A stretch of DNA of 64,000 nucleotides, from contig JARLGY010000018.1 of NCBI GenBank assembly GCA_031292525.1, positions 62,001 through 126,000 of the forward strand, read 5' to 3'. The notes under the pieces were generated by a model. It did not search any database, had not been told where the DNA came from, and saw only the letters and a list, made by a program, of their open reading frames with translations. Every line of letters begins with the position of its first letter. Position 1 is the first letter of the stretch. This document shows, piece by piece, positions 55,017 through 63,107 of this stretch. The translations under genes were made by a program, and so were the position numbers. This DNA is from Flavipsychrobacter sp. (lineage in GTDB: Bacteria; Bacteroidota; Bacteroidia; Chitinophagales; Chitinophagaceae).

Positions 55017-55673
55017 ATGGCTTTAGATAAAGTGCAAATAGCACAGCGTATTGCAAAAGAACTACAAGATGGATTTTATGTGAACCTGGGTATTGGAATA
55101 CCCACTTTGGTTGCAAACTATATACCTGAAGGTATTGATGTAGTGCTGCAAAGTGAGAATGGCTTATTGGGCATGGGGCCGTTCCCATATGAAGGCGAAG
55201 AAGATGCCGACCTGATAAATGCGGGTAAGCAAACCATCACTACCCTGCCTGGCTCTGCAATTTTTGACAGTGCTATGAGCTTTGGCATGATACGGGCCGG
55301 AAAGGTACACCTAACAGTACTCGGTGCAATGGAAGTTGCCGACAACGGCGATATTGCCAACTGGAAAATTCCCAAAAAACTAGTAAAGGGTATGGGTGGC
55401 GCGATGGACCTTGTTGCCAGCGCAAAGAACATTATAGTAGCCATGCAACATACTAACCCCAAGGGAGAAAGTAAGTTGCTATCTAACTGTACACTACCAC
55501 TAACAGGAGTTGGTTGTGTGAAAAAAGTAGTTACCGATTTGGGTGTGTTTGATATAAATGAACATGGATTTTACTGTATAGAAATAGCACCTGGTGTAAC
55601 CGCTGATGAGATAAAAGCAAAGACAGCAGGGCGTTTAGTGATAGCAGATGATGTGAAGAAAATGGTAGTATAG
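55017..55673 (+). CDS. scoB: 3-oxoacid CoA-transferase subunit B
   Basis: A 218-residue beta subunit. GFYVNLGIGIPTLVANYIP is followed by the catalytic Glu in QSENGLLGMGPFP; the other hallmarks are PGSAIFDSAMSFGMIRAGKVHLTVLGAMEVADNGDIANW and GCVKKVVTDLGVF. With scoA it forms the heterotetrameric or heterodimeric CoA-transferase, which links acetoacetate or branched-chain and aromatic acid breakdown to the TCA cycle via succinyl-CoA. It is the second gene of a two-gene operon that ends in a strong hairpin. Confidence 0.94.
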   Translation: MALDKVQIAQRIAKELQDGFYVNLGIGIPTLVANYIPEGIDVVLQSENGLLGMGPFPYEGEEDADLINAGKQTITTLPGSAIFDSAMSFGMIRAGKVHLTVLGAMEVADNGDIANWKIPKKLVKGMGGAMDLVASAKNIIVAMQHTNPKGESKLLSNCTLPLTGVGCVKKVVTDLGVFDINEHGFYCIEIAPGVTADEIKAKTAGRLVIADDVKKMVV

Positions 55674-55703
55674 CAGAAGTAATAGTAAAGCAATAAAAAC
55701 AAC

Positions 55704-55727
55704 AATGGCCCGGTATCCCGGGCCATT
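55704..55727. terminator. Terminator hairpin between scoB and the C1 peptidase gene
   Basis: A perfect 10-bp stem AATGGCCCGG/CCGGGCCATT with a TATC loop, 31 bases after scoB and 27 bases beyond the convergent peptidase stop. The T-runs are short, but the stem is very strong and may serve both directions. Confidence 0.78.
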
Positions 55728-55753
55728 ACTATATACACTAAGCAGCAGTTGTA

Positions 55754-56932
55754 TTAAATATCCAGCTTCTCCCTGATATCAGCAGGAATGGCATTTTTGT
55801 GGAGGAGGAACGCTGTAGTCTTGTATTTTACATAAGCTTTACTTACGTAGAGATATCCTTTGTAATCATTCTTTTCGCCCCATGAGTTTTTTACTTTGTA
55901 GTATTCTCTGCCGTTCTGGTCTTTGGCAAGGCCTACGATGTGCATACCATGATCATCTGTAGTAGCGTAGTTGTCATATGCTTCCTGGCGCACCTCTGGG
56001 GTGATTGTTTTTTCAGGTTTAGGACCGTCAAACATTTGTTTCTTTTCACTGTCATCCATGTCTTCATATTCCTTTTCAGGTACATAGGCTACACCATTCT
56101 TCCAGCTGAATGACTTCTCGCTTACATCGGCAGCCCAAGCTACTGTATAACCATGTTTCAAGGCGTTGTCTATGATGTTGGTTACATCTGGCAGCTTAAC
56201 ATTATAAACCTTCTGGAAAGTCCAGTTATCAGGCACCATGAGCATGGTCTTCTTGTAGTAAGGGGCATCTGTAAAGGAAGAAAGCTCAACATAGTCTTTA
56301 GGATTAATGCCTACTCTTTCTTTAGCAAAGCTCTGCGGAGTATAAGTTTTACCGTCGTACTCAAAATGGTCGGGTACTGCACCCAAGTAGGTATCCAGTA
56401 CGGCCTGGAAAGCTTGTTTCCATGCGGTGCTTAGCGTGCCATTATGATTAGCAACAACAGCATCCAGCATGCCTTTTAGTATAGCCTGCAGCTCGCCAAA
56501 CTTGTTTTTTTCTGTACCGTAGTGTAACCCTGTATAAACAGACTGCGGCATTGCACCGTACTTAGCATACATGTTTATAACATCGTGACACTCCCCACCA
56601 TCCCCCCAGCTAAGGCCACCATGAAGACGTACATAGGTATCGGCTTTGTTGATATACACCCAACGTGCACTGTATAGCTGTGCCAACTGTACAGGCTGTT
56701 TGCCCATACGTATCATTTCACTTTCGAGGAAGGAGTTTGTGGAATAGCTCCAGCAGGTACCAGAACTGGCCTGGTTACGTACGGGTGTGGTTTCCAGATC
56801 AACTATTGTTGTAAAAATGTATTTCTTTTTGGCGCTGTCGCTTTTGTTGTTCTCCAGCTTTTTTACCAGATCGTCTTGGGCGTTTGCCATAAGCGGCAGG
56901 CAAGCTGCCAGTATCCATGCAAATTTCTTCAT
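55754..56932 (-). CDS. Secreted C1-family cysteine peptidase (bleomycin hydrolase/aminopeptidase C-like)
   Basis: A 392-residue peptidase with a signal peptide (residues 1-18, ending LMANAQ). The papain-type site is visible: oxyanion Gln and catalytic Cys in NQASSGTCWSYSTNSFLESE, catalytic His in DDHGMHIVGLAKD, and Asn in YKVKNSWGEKND. It resembles the bleomycin hydrolase/PepC group, which trims peptides as aminopeptidases. The frame is open 27 codons further up, but that part covers the terminator of the upstream gene, and only the ATG at 56932 yields a signal peptide. Periplasmic or exported. Confidence 0.88.
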   Translation of the reverse strand: MKKFAWILAACLPLMANAQDDLVKKLENNKSDSAKKKYIFTTIVDLETTPVRNQASSGTCWSYSTNSFLESEMIRMGKQPVQLAQLYSARWVYINKADTYVRLHGGLSWGDGGECHDVINMYAKYGAMPQSVYTGLHYGTEKNKFGELQAILKGMLDAVVANHNGTLSTAWKQAFQAVLDTYLGAVPDHFEYDGKTYTPQSFAKERVGINPKDYVELSSFTDAPYYKKTMLMVPDNWTFQKVYNVKLPDVTNIIDNALKHGYTVAWAADVSEKSFSWKNGVAYVPEKEYEDMDDSEKKQMFDGPKPEKTITPEVRQEAYDNYATTDDHGMHIVGLAKDQNGREYYKVKNSWGEKNDYKGYLYVSKAYVKYKTTAFLLHKNAIPADIREKLDI

Positions 56933-57005
56933 GCTTAATATATTAATTGGAATGGATGCAAAAGTAGTTAAATTACTATGCACTAAAGTACTGGTAGATG
57001 CTAAA

Positions 57006-57035
57006 AACCCCACCTGATAGCAAACAGGAGGGGTT
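57006..57035 (-). terminator. Rho-independent terminator after the small membrane protein gene
   Basis: An 11-bp stem with one mismatch (AACCCC-CCTG/CAGG-GGGGTT) and an 8-base loop, followed on the minus strand by TTTTTAG. It lies 30 bases beyond the stop of the small membrane protein gene. Confidence 0.83.
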
Positions 57036-57064
57036 ACATTAGGGGGGATTTTTACTAACGGAGG

Positions 57065-57427
57065 TTAAAGCGCTGATTCTGGGTTGTAGCGCATTTGCCA
57101 ACTGGCAACATACTGGTGAACATTATACTCATTCCTGCTGGCATTATCGGTGGAATAGCTTTCACTATCGGAACCTTGCCACTGGCCATCGCGACCACCA
57201 CGTTGGTGTTTGCAATGCCTGCCACCATGTGTGCCTCTACGAAAACCGCCAAATAGCAAGCGTGTAAGCACTATTAAGCCTGCGCCTTGTAATAGCGTGA
57301 TTGTACCCGCATGAAAGACAGCAGGGATTATTGCGTTCCATAGTACCATAACCAAGGCACCCATGGCCAGTGCGCCTGCTATGGCAAAGAGTATAAAGAG
57401 CGGTGCACGTTTAGTCCATCTTTTCAT
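57065..57427 (-). CDS. Small two-TM membrane protein with His/Gly-rich tail
   Basis: A 120-residue protein starting MKRWTKRAPL (another ATG 11 codons up is possible). Two membrane segments (residues ~8-29 and ~42-58) are followed by a glycine/histidine/arginine-rich stretch (GGFRRGTHGGRHCKHQRGGRDGQW) and a polar tail. Small proteins of this layout are common in Bacteroidota, often near transition-metal or stress genes, but the function is unknown. His/Cys-rich segments could bind metal (inference). It is transcribed alone, ended by a terminator. Confidence 0.55.
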   Translation of the reverse strand: MKRWTKRAPLFILFAIAGALAMGALVMVLWNAIIPAVFHAGTITLLQGAGLIVLTRLLFGGFRRGTHGGRHCKHQRGGRDGQWQGSDSESYSTDNASRNEYNVHQYVASWQMRYNPESAL

Positions 57428-57601
57428 AAAAATATGTGGTTTTAAAATGTGATTATTCATTTTTATAAACCAAAAGTACAGGAGTGGCAGACTGTAAGGA
57501 AAGGCTATTCGGTAATGGAGCGTGGAACATCGGTGAACGAGCAAAAAGAAAAGGTAAGCAATGCTGCTTACCTTTTAAGGGAAACCTATTCTAAACAAGC
57601 A

Positions 57602-59665
57602 TTATTTTTGTTTCCACAACCTGTAACCCAGGGTGAGGCGTATATATGGCTGCGTATATAAGCTTTTGATATCGGCATTCTTGATGTTGCTAAAGCCTCC
57701 CAGACTTTGCTGTATGAGCCCGTCGAGCATAAAGCGCTTGGTTAAATTGTAAGAGAAACCCAGCATATACCCTACGCTAAACACATTGCCACCCTGGCTC
57801 TGATAGACCGGATTAGCTAGTGTAAGGTAAGGTGATGCAGTGTGAGGAATAGCGGCATTGATACCCGGAGCCTGCGTTACCGTACCATATGGATAAGTAT
57901 AACTTACAGACCCTTTTAAATTGTAGTTACCATAGCCCACTGAATCTTGAGAAATGCTGACCAGCTTGCTGTATATCATTGATATGCCAGCAAGTAATGA
58001 CAACTCTTTAGTAACCTGGTAGCTAAACATTATAGGAATCTCGAACTGCACAAAGTTGCGCCGTGCAACATTGTGGGCCACCTTAAATGAATCTACATTT
58101 TCTGTAAAATTATAAGTGGTAGTTGAATTTCCCATGTAAACCCCAGTAGTCTGAGAATCAACAGTTGAGGAATTGATCTTGTAATAATTTTTACCAGGAT
58201 CGATAGCTGTATTTTTGATGCTTGCGAACTTGATACCGGGCTGCAATATTAGTGAAGCCTTTGAAGAGATGTTATATTTAAGGAACGGTGCAAAGTCGTA
58301 CTTGCTGGCTATAAGCCCTTTGGTACCACTCTCATAACCTGCCTTCACACCTGCTTCCCAACGAGGTGTATGCGCTTTTGCAGCATCGGCAGTACCGCCG
58401 CCTGCATTACCACTTGCACTTGCTGCGGGTGCATCCATCTTTATAAAAGATACTGTTTCCGTAAAGGCATTTTTTGATCTCAACTGACGCACTTCATTAA
58501 CGGCCAATTTTTGCGGCGCTGGATTTTGCGGCGTAGCATTTGCTGGTGCTGCTGAAGTAGTTGCTGGTGCTGTAACGGGCTTGCTTACAGCCAGTTTTGC
58601 CGCTTCAGCTTTTTGCTGCTGAGCGGCAAGCACATCGGCAGGGACTTCTGATACTACTTTTATGTTGTTTTGTTTAGATGATACAACAGCTACTTTATTA
58701 TTAGTATTAGAGACTGGCTGAGTTGCACCCGGAGTAGTGGTCTTATCACCGGCATTTGTGTTTTTAGTGGCTGAAGCATTTTTAGCAACTGTGGTTGTTT
58801 TGGCAGTAGCAGATTGCTTGCTGTGATGTTTATGATTGGTATTTTTAGTTGCGACAGCGATTGGTGCAGCGCTAACCACATTTACAGAAGGCGCATCTGT
58901 GCCCGTACTCTTGGTGGCGCTTCCTGCCTTTGTTAGTACGCTATTATTATCTGCATTTGCAGCAGGAACAATACTTTGAGCTGAACTAGTTGACTTTACA
59001 ATTGCGTGACTACCCTGAGCAAATGATGCCATAGCAGTTTTTGTTTTTACATTACCAGCAACTGCAGCTTTATTAACCCCAACAGCTTTTGTGGCAGTGT
59101 TTTTTGCTTTTTTGTCAACAGCAACTACAGCATTATTAACTACAGCATTATTATTGTATGGGCCGTTACCTATGCCACTTTCTTTAATGCCGTTATTGTC
59201 GCCCATCACTTTTATAACATGGGCCTTATTGCTACTGCGATTGTTATTGACTGCAACTACATTGCTTTCCTTCTGAGCAACGTCTTCGGTTGCCGTTGGG
59301 GTAGTTGAAGCCTGGGGATTTACCACATTGCTGCCATGTGATGGTGTACCTGTTGCAGGTGCAGTTGTTGCATCTACATTATTTGTAGCTGCAGATGTAG
59401 CGTTGTGCGTTGTTGAAGACACATCGGCATTTGCAACTGTTTCGCTTGTATTTGTTCCGCCGGATGGCTTTTTAGTTACCAGTATGCCCATTACTATGGC
59501 CGATGAAACGAATGCAAGAAGGAGCCACTGATAGGGCAGGCGTTTCCTGACTGGTTGCGCCAGTCTTTTTTCCAGCGCATCCCAGGCAGCGGGAGGCGGG
59601 CTCTCGGTGTAGTCACCGAGTCCCTCGCGGAAAAGGTTATCAATATAATTTTTCTGTTCTTCCAT
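57602..59665 (-). CDS. Envelope-spanning protein: cytosolic/IM N-terminus, long low-complexity linker, outer membrane beta-barrel
   Basis: A 687-residue protein. The N-terminal ~42 residues (LFREGLGDYTESPPPAAWDALEKRL) are soluble and resemble the cytoplasmic head of membrane-bound proteins encoded next to ECF sigma factors. One membrane segment (~44-64) follows. Then ~350 residues are Ala/Asn/Thr/Lys/Val-rich and largely without predicted fold, long enough to cross the periplasm. Residues ~440-687 are a PorT-like beta-barrel (WEAGVKAGYESG, LILQPGIKFASI, FVQFEIPIMFSYQV, YLTLANPVYQSQGG, ending YIRLTLGYRLWKQK). Its gene starts 20 bases after the ECF sigma gene. An anti-sigma or surface-signal role is inferred, not proven. 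Confidence 0.72.
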   Translation of the reverse strand: MEEQKNYIDNLFREGLGDYTESPPPAAWDALEKRLAQPVRKRLPYQWLLLAFVSSAIVMGILVTKKPSGGTNTSETVANADVSSTTHNATSAATNNVDATTAPATGTPSHGSNVVNPQASTTPTATEDVAQKESNVVAVNNNRSSNKAHVIKVMGDNNGIKESGIGNGPYNNNAVVNNAVVAVDKKAKNTATKAVGVNKAAVAGNVKTKTAMASFAQGSHAIVKSTSSAQSIVPAANADNNSVLTKAGSATKSTGTDAPSVNVVSAAPIAVATKNTNHKHHSKQSATAKTTTVAKNASATKNTNAGDKTTTPGATQPVSNTNNKVAVVSSKQNNIKVVSEVPADVLAAQQQKAEAAKLAVSKPVTAPATTSAAPANATPQNPAPQKLAVNEVRQLRSKNAFTETVSFIKMDAPAASASGNAGGGTADAAKAHTPRWEAGVKAGYESGTKGLIASKYDFAPFLKYNISSKASLILQPGIKFASIKNTAIDPGKNYYKINSSTVDSQTTGVYMGNSTTTYNFTENVDSFKVAHNVARRNFVQFEIPIMFSYQVTKELSLLAGISMIYSKLVSISQDSVGYGNYNLKGSVSYTYPYGTVTQAPGINAAIPHTASPYLTLANPVYQSQGGNVFSVGYMLGFSYNLTKRFMLDGLIQQSLGGFSNIKNADIKSLYTQPYIRLTLGYRLWKQK

Positions 59666-59685
59666 TACAATTACTTCTTTATCAA

Positions 59686-60288
59686 TTACTTCAGTTTTTC
59701 CAGTTTTTCTTTCAGCCTGCGACGCGCATCGTTAAGGTGCCACTTGCTGTTGTTCTCATTTATACCCAGGCAGGTGCCTATCTCTTTGTGCGACAAACTT
59801 TCGAACACAAAAAGATTGAATACGGCCCGTTGCGTTTCGGGCAATGTATGTACCAGCATCAGCAGCTCTTTATAAGACAGCGTACCCAAGGATTCACTCT
59901 CTGTAAATGCATGCATGGGCTCGGCTTCGACCTTATGCACCTGTGTTTCTTTTACATATTTCCTTATGTGATCGGTTACGGAGTTGACTATGATACGCCG
60001 TATCCAACCTTCAAAAGAGCCTGTAAAAGCATACTGATCGAGCTTGGTAAAAATTTTAAAAAAAGCATCGTTCAGTATTTCCTGTGCACTTTGCTCATTA
60101 TACTCGTACCGTTTTATGATACCATAAGCAAAGGGTGAAAATTTCTCATACATTTTTTTTTGCGCAGAGCGGCTCTTCCCAATACACTCGTTGATCAGTA
60201 CATGAAGGTCATTCTGCGCTGATAAACTTCTATTCAAAATAGACTTGTTTTGTATGTTTAGTGCCTGCTCGACCAATTGTGCTGTCAT
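59686..60288 (-). CDS. ECF-type RNA polymerase sigma factor
   Basis: A 200-residue group 4 sigma factor. Region 2 is seen in FSPFAYGIIKRYEYNEQSAQEILNDAFFKIFTKLDQY and FEGWIRRIIVNSVTDHIRK. Region 4 has LPETQRAVFNLFVFESLSHKEIGTCLGINENNSKWHLNDARRRLKEKL, with its helix-turn-helix. An N-terminal ~38-residue extension is unusual but short. It is followed by the envelope-spanning protein gene with a 20-base gap, the usual place for a cognate anti-sigma factor. Its promoter region carries the AAAATGTCCGTT motif cluster. It may control surface genes, by analogy with other Bacteroidota ECF factors. Confidence 0.93.
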   Translation of the reverse strand: MTAQLVEQALNIQNKSILNRSLSAQNDLHVLINECIGKSRSAQKKMYEKFSPFAYGIIKRYEYNEQSAQEILNDAFFKIFTKLDQYAFTGSFEGWIRRIIVNSVTDHIRKYVKETQVHKVEAEPMHAFTESESLGTLSYKELLMLVHTLPETQRAVFNLFVFESLSHKEIGTCLGINENNSKWHLNDARRRLKEKLEKLK

Positions 60289-60438
60289 TACTAAAAAGTA
60301 ATACCCACCAACATAGACGAATGGAATGCATCAAATGTTAGTATCTGATAAAGATAATTTATTTATGGGTGTGGTTTCATGATGTTTTATGTTAATTTAA
60401 TCTGTTAAACGGCTTAGTTTTTAGTCGCTATTTTACCT

Positions 60439-60836
60439 AAAATGTCTGTTGGATGTTTAATGGTACAAAGGACATTTTAGTATTTTTTTTCTTAAAAAGG
60501 CGTACCACAGCAGTTATGAGCTAAAAATAAAATATCTTAAAATGTCCGTTGATAGGTATTGTCATTGGGATGTGAAGAAATTATTGCGAGGTGGTTTGTC
60601 TGAACTATAATTTTTTGATTAAAGTGATTTTTGAGCCCGTGAAACGTGATACCACAAAAACCAGAGATCAGAGGGGGTATGCTGGGTTGGTACTAAAATG
60701 TCTATTTTCCTTCGGAATGTCTTAAAATGTCCGTTGGAGAACATTTTAATTTTTGGTAAAACCTTTTACCGGTTAGGGTTTCAGTGCATCCACCTTTTAA
60801 ATGTCTGTTGGAATATTTAAATGGAACGGACATTTT
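60439..60836. repeat. AAAATGTCCGTT motif cluster II
   Basis: At least eight copies of the motif in both orientations within ~400 bases. Plus orientation starts: 60439, 60539, 60695 (partial), 60724 and 60799, several extended to AAAATGTCNGTTGGA. Reverse copies: 60470, 60740 (partial) and 60825. Pairs 60439/60470 and 60799/60825 form inverted repeats. It lies in the 720-base gap upstream of the ECF sigma gene; no coding signal is visible there. Confidence 0.78.
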
Positions 60837-60875
60837 GTGTATGATACCCGGGGTACCAGAGGAAACACAACCACG

Positions 60876-60949
60876 ATGCAAGATACTATTGGTGGAACTT
60901 GTTTACCAAAGAAGTTATGCACCGTTCCACGGTAGGGAGTGTTCCACAG
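60876..60949 (-). repeat. Dispersed repeat, copy B
   Basis: Reverse complement of the copy A sequence, at about 79% identity over 75 columns by eye, 14 kb away and inverted. Adjacent to motif cluster II: in both copies ATCATACAC and an AAAATG(T/C)CCG motif follow the conserved block. Confidence 0.7.
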
Positions 60950-61008
60950 GAAAACCCTGATAATATTAAATATTTACCTATATTAAAGTTAAATGCATCG
61001 TATCCGGA

Positions 61009-61620
61009 TCATTGTTTTATAAGGCACCATGTTGTCATGCAACGTATATTGCTGACGTTAGTGGTTTTGATGGGATCGGACAGAATACCGTTGAGTTGAT
61101 GTGTATAATTGAGCAGGAACTGTTCATTTACCAAGAAGCGTTCTGAACCATCGGGTAGCAGGTACCTGCCGTTGCCAAGTGGCTGCACCAAGTTTTCTAT
61201 TCCAATATCGGACGCCAACCTTGCAAACAGAAAACCACCGGGTTTTAATATGCGCCAAATACTGCGCAGCATTTTATCGAAGTGGGCTTCATTGTTTGCA
61301 AAGTGCAGTACTGCGCTGCATATTGCCAGATGGAACGACTGATCTGCAAATGGTATGTCTTCTACATTTGCCACTTTAAAGTTGGCGACGGGATTGCCCG
61401 GCGCGAGACGCAGCGATAAGCTTTTTACTTCTTCAACAGCAGATGCATCTCTATCAATACCATATACTTCGTACCCGTTTTGCAGGAAGTACACTATATT
61501 TCTGCCACCGCCACAACCTATATCAATCACTTTTTTACAATCGTTGTACCTGCCTTTCAACAATTGATCGAACAGGTAGATATCTATGTTGCCAAAAGTT
61601 TCTTGTAAAGTTTGGTTCAT
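61009..61620 (-). CDS. SAM-dependent class I methyltransferase
   Basis: A 203-residue Rossmann methyltransferase. Motif I is VIDIGCGGGRNIVYFLQNG with the acidic YGIDRD end of strand 2. Motif II/post I is VANVEDIPFADQSFHLAICSAVLHFANN, followed by MLRSIWRILKPGGFLFARLA. It resembles the small-molecule or SAM-binding-only group (Methyltransf_11/25). Substrate unknown. It stands alone between two repeat-laden or structured gaps. Confidence 0.85.
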   Translation of the reverse strand: MNQTLQETFGNIDIYLFDQLLKGRYNDCKKVIDIGCGGGRNIVYFLQNGYEVYGIDRDASAVEEVKSLSLRLAPGNPVANFKVANVEDIPFADQSFHLAICSAVLHFANNEAHFDKMLRSIWRILKPGGFLFARLASDIGIENLVQPLGNGRYLLPDGSERFLVNEQFLLNYTHQLNGILSDPIKTTNVSNIRCMTTWCLIKQ

Positions 61621-61763
61621 TTTTTTGATGAATATGAGTGTAAGGTAAAGCAGGCGAGTAAATATTTTGAGATTGGCGGTGGTATTCTGTGAGCAGAAAA
61701 TTAGTTTTCGGAAACAGATAAACAGATCTTCCAGGGTGTAAGGACCTCTGGGACGAATTGGGG

Positions 61764-61865
61764 GACCGGGAAAGCTCGACTTTAAGAAATATACAATGGC
61801 TCTTGAATACTGTTCAACTAGTGCAACTCAAAAATTCAGCTTTCAAATCCCGGTCGGGAGACCGG
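61764..61865 (+). other. Structured intergenic segment with mutually exclusive stems
   Basis: GACCGGGAAAGCT (61764-61776) can pair with AGCTTT-CAAA-TCCCGGTC (61838-61855) as a 14-bp stem with a 4-base bulge. The same CCGGTC (61850-61855) can instead pair with GACCGG (61860-61865) through a GGGA tetraloop. The region is GC-richer than its flanks. TTCAAATCCCGGTCGGGAG resembles the T-arm/acceptor end of a tRNA, but no 5' acceptor partner was found. It might be a decayed tRNA-like element or a small structured RNA. Confidence 0.4.
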
Positions 61866-62046
61866 CTGGTTTGGTTAGACTCGAGTCATCCTATCGGGAA
61901 ACTTTGTTCAGGCGGGAGTGCTACTATTCTGCATGGCTAAAGAATTTTACCTCGTGGTGGGAGCTCAACGCGGAATAAGAAATCTCAAAAACTACAGAAT
62001 GCAACTTAAATTATTTCTTAAGTGTATTTTATTACCCGTTTATATT

Positions 62047-62054
62047 TATATTTG
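62047..62054 (+). promoter_or_regulatory. Bacteroidota -7 promoter box (TATATTTG)
   Basis: An exact TAnnTTTG match 57 bases before the ATG of the small secreted protein gene, in an AT-rich stretch. The -33 element is not clear. Confidence 0.45.
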
Positions 62055-62110
62055 TTTTAACCACTATTTAAAGCTGTTACACCCTTATTTTAACTATTTT
62101 CTAATCATTA

Positions 62111-62578
62111 ATGAAAAATCTTATGAAACAATTCCTTTTGGCCTTTTCCCTTATTATTAGCGGCTTTGCAGTCAATGCACAAATTAGTTTACCTATTGCA
62201 CTTACGTTTACAGCAAATAGCGGTACATACGTTACACCACCAGGTGGAGGGAGTCCTTGCGCTTCTGTAGTTACTGTTAGCTATACATCTATCGCGGGTG
62301 GGGCTCCCAGCACTGTAGTGTTAAGCCATACCTTTAACTTAGGTGATACTTACACGTTTCTTTTAACTTCTCCGGCGCCTTCACCGATGATTGAATTTTC
62401 TTTTGATGTTCCATGTCGCCCAGGGCTGATTTATGGACTATATTCAGAAAGTACTGTTGATAGCAACCCTGAATATTCATCAGAACCTAATGGCGGAGGA
62501 GAAACAATGCTTGTGATATACCATTCAGGCACCAACTATTCATACCAGTTTGAAAATCCAACCGGGGTTTACCCATAA
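62111..62578 (+). CDS. Small secreted protein of unknown function
   Basis: A 155-residue protein. A signal peptide (residues 1-23, ending VNAQ) is followed by a beta-rich domain with two cysteines that could form a disulphide (GGGSPCASVVTVSY and SFDVPCRPG), regular Thr/Ser/Gly-rich strands, and no T9SS sorting domain. It may start at the second Met (residue 5). No family recognised. It is upstream of, and convergent with, the response regulator/kinase pair. Confidence 0.6.
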   Translation: MKNLMKQFLLAFSLIISGFAVNAQISLPIALTFTANSGTYVTPPGGGSPCASVVTVSYTSIAGGAPSTVVLSHTFNLGDTYTFLLTSPAPSPMIEFSFDVPCRPGLIYGLYSESTVDSNPEYSSEPNGGGETMLVIYHSGTNYSYQFENPTGVYP

Positions 62579-62711
62579 TGGATGAGTGGCAGTTTTAATA
62601 GTGGTTACTCCTTTTTTCTTTACGAATTGCTACCAAATATTCACCGGTATAGTGGCTTTTTTACTTGCATGATAGCTTGCAGATTGTTTAATACTTCAAG
62701 ATATAGTAGAG

Positions 62712-63098
62712 TTATTCTGCTGTAACAAGATTTAAGAAATCTTCTGTTGACAAAGGTTTACGCAGGTATCCTGATAAATAATTGTAGGCGGTTGCTTTTT
62801 GCTGATCTGTACTGCTGTTTGAAGAACTGACAATATATATTTTCATATCCTTTTTAGCCAAATAAAGTTTAGCAATTTCGTCTAAAAATTGCCATCCGTC
62901 AATATAGGGCATGTTAATATCCAGCAATATTAAATCAGGTAAATTTTCAGCATTGCCCTGATTACTTATAAAATACTCCAATGCTTCCTGCCCATCATAA
63001 AATTGCAACAACGTGCCTGGGATGCCTGAATTGTACAGTTGCTTTTTTATAATAAAATGGTAAAGCGGATCATCGTCAATTAAACTGATTAGCATCAT
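62712..63098 (-). CDS. Stand-alone response regulator receiver
   Basis: A 128-residue single receiver domain. Acidic residues are Asp8-Asp10 (LIDDDP), phosphoacceptor Asp is in LILLDINMPYIDGWQF, and Lys in YLRKPL. It has no output domain. It starts 9 bases after the stop of the PAS/histidine kinase gene, so the pair is co-transcribed. Single-domain regulators of this kind in Bacteroidota often receive phosphate from a cytoplasmic PAS kinase and act by protein contact. Confidence 0.9.
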   Translation of the reverse strand: MMLISLIDDDPLYHFIIKKQLYNSGIPGTLLQFYDGQEALEYFISNQGNAENLPDLILLDINMPYIDGWQFLDEIAKLYLAKKDMKIYIVSSSNSSTDQQKATAYNYLSGYLRKPLSTEDFLNLVTAE

Positions 63099-63107
63099 AT
63101 GTAAAGG

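Noticed and set aside
56933-57013. N-terminal extension of the C1 peptidase frame
   Set aside because: It runs through the terminator of the upstream gene and would bury the signal peptide.
57055-57252. Frameshift in the small membrane protein, because a second minus-strand frame is open across its tail
   Set aside because: The first frame stays open to a natural stop and its Gly/His/Arg-rich tail continues plausibly; the other frame shows no family pattern.
60439-60836. CRISPR-like array from the repeated TGTCC motif
   Set aside because: Units are only ~12 bp, occur in both orientations and have irregular spacing; there are no cas genes.
60899-61099. Small plus-strand frame downstream of repeat copy B
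   Set aside because: It overlaps the methyltransferase gene and a repeat, and its product has no protein-like pattern.
61838-61861. tRNA gene suggested by TTCAAATCCCGGTCGGGAG
   Set aside because: No complementary acceptor strand, D arm or anticodon arm could be placed upstream, so no cloverleaf forms.
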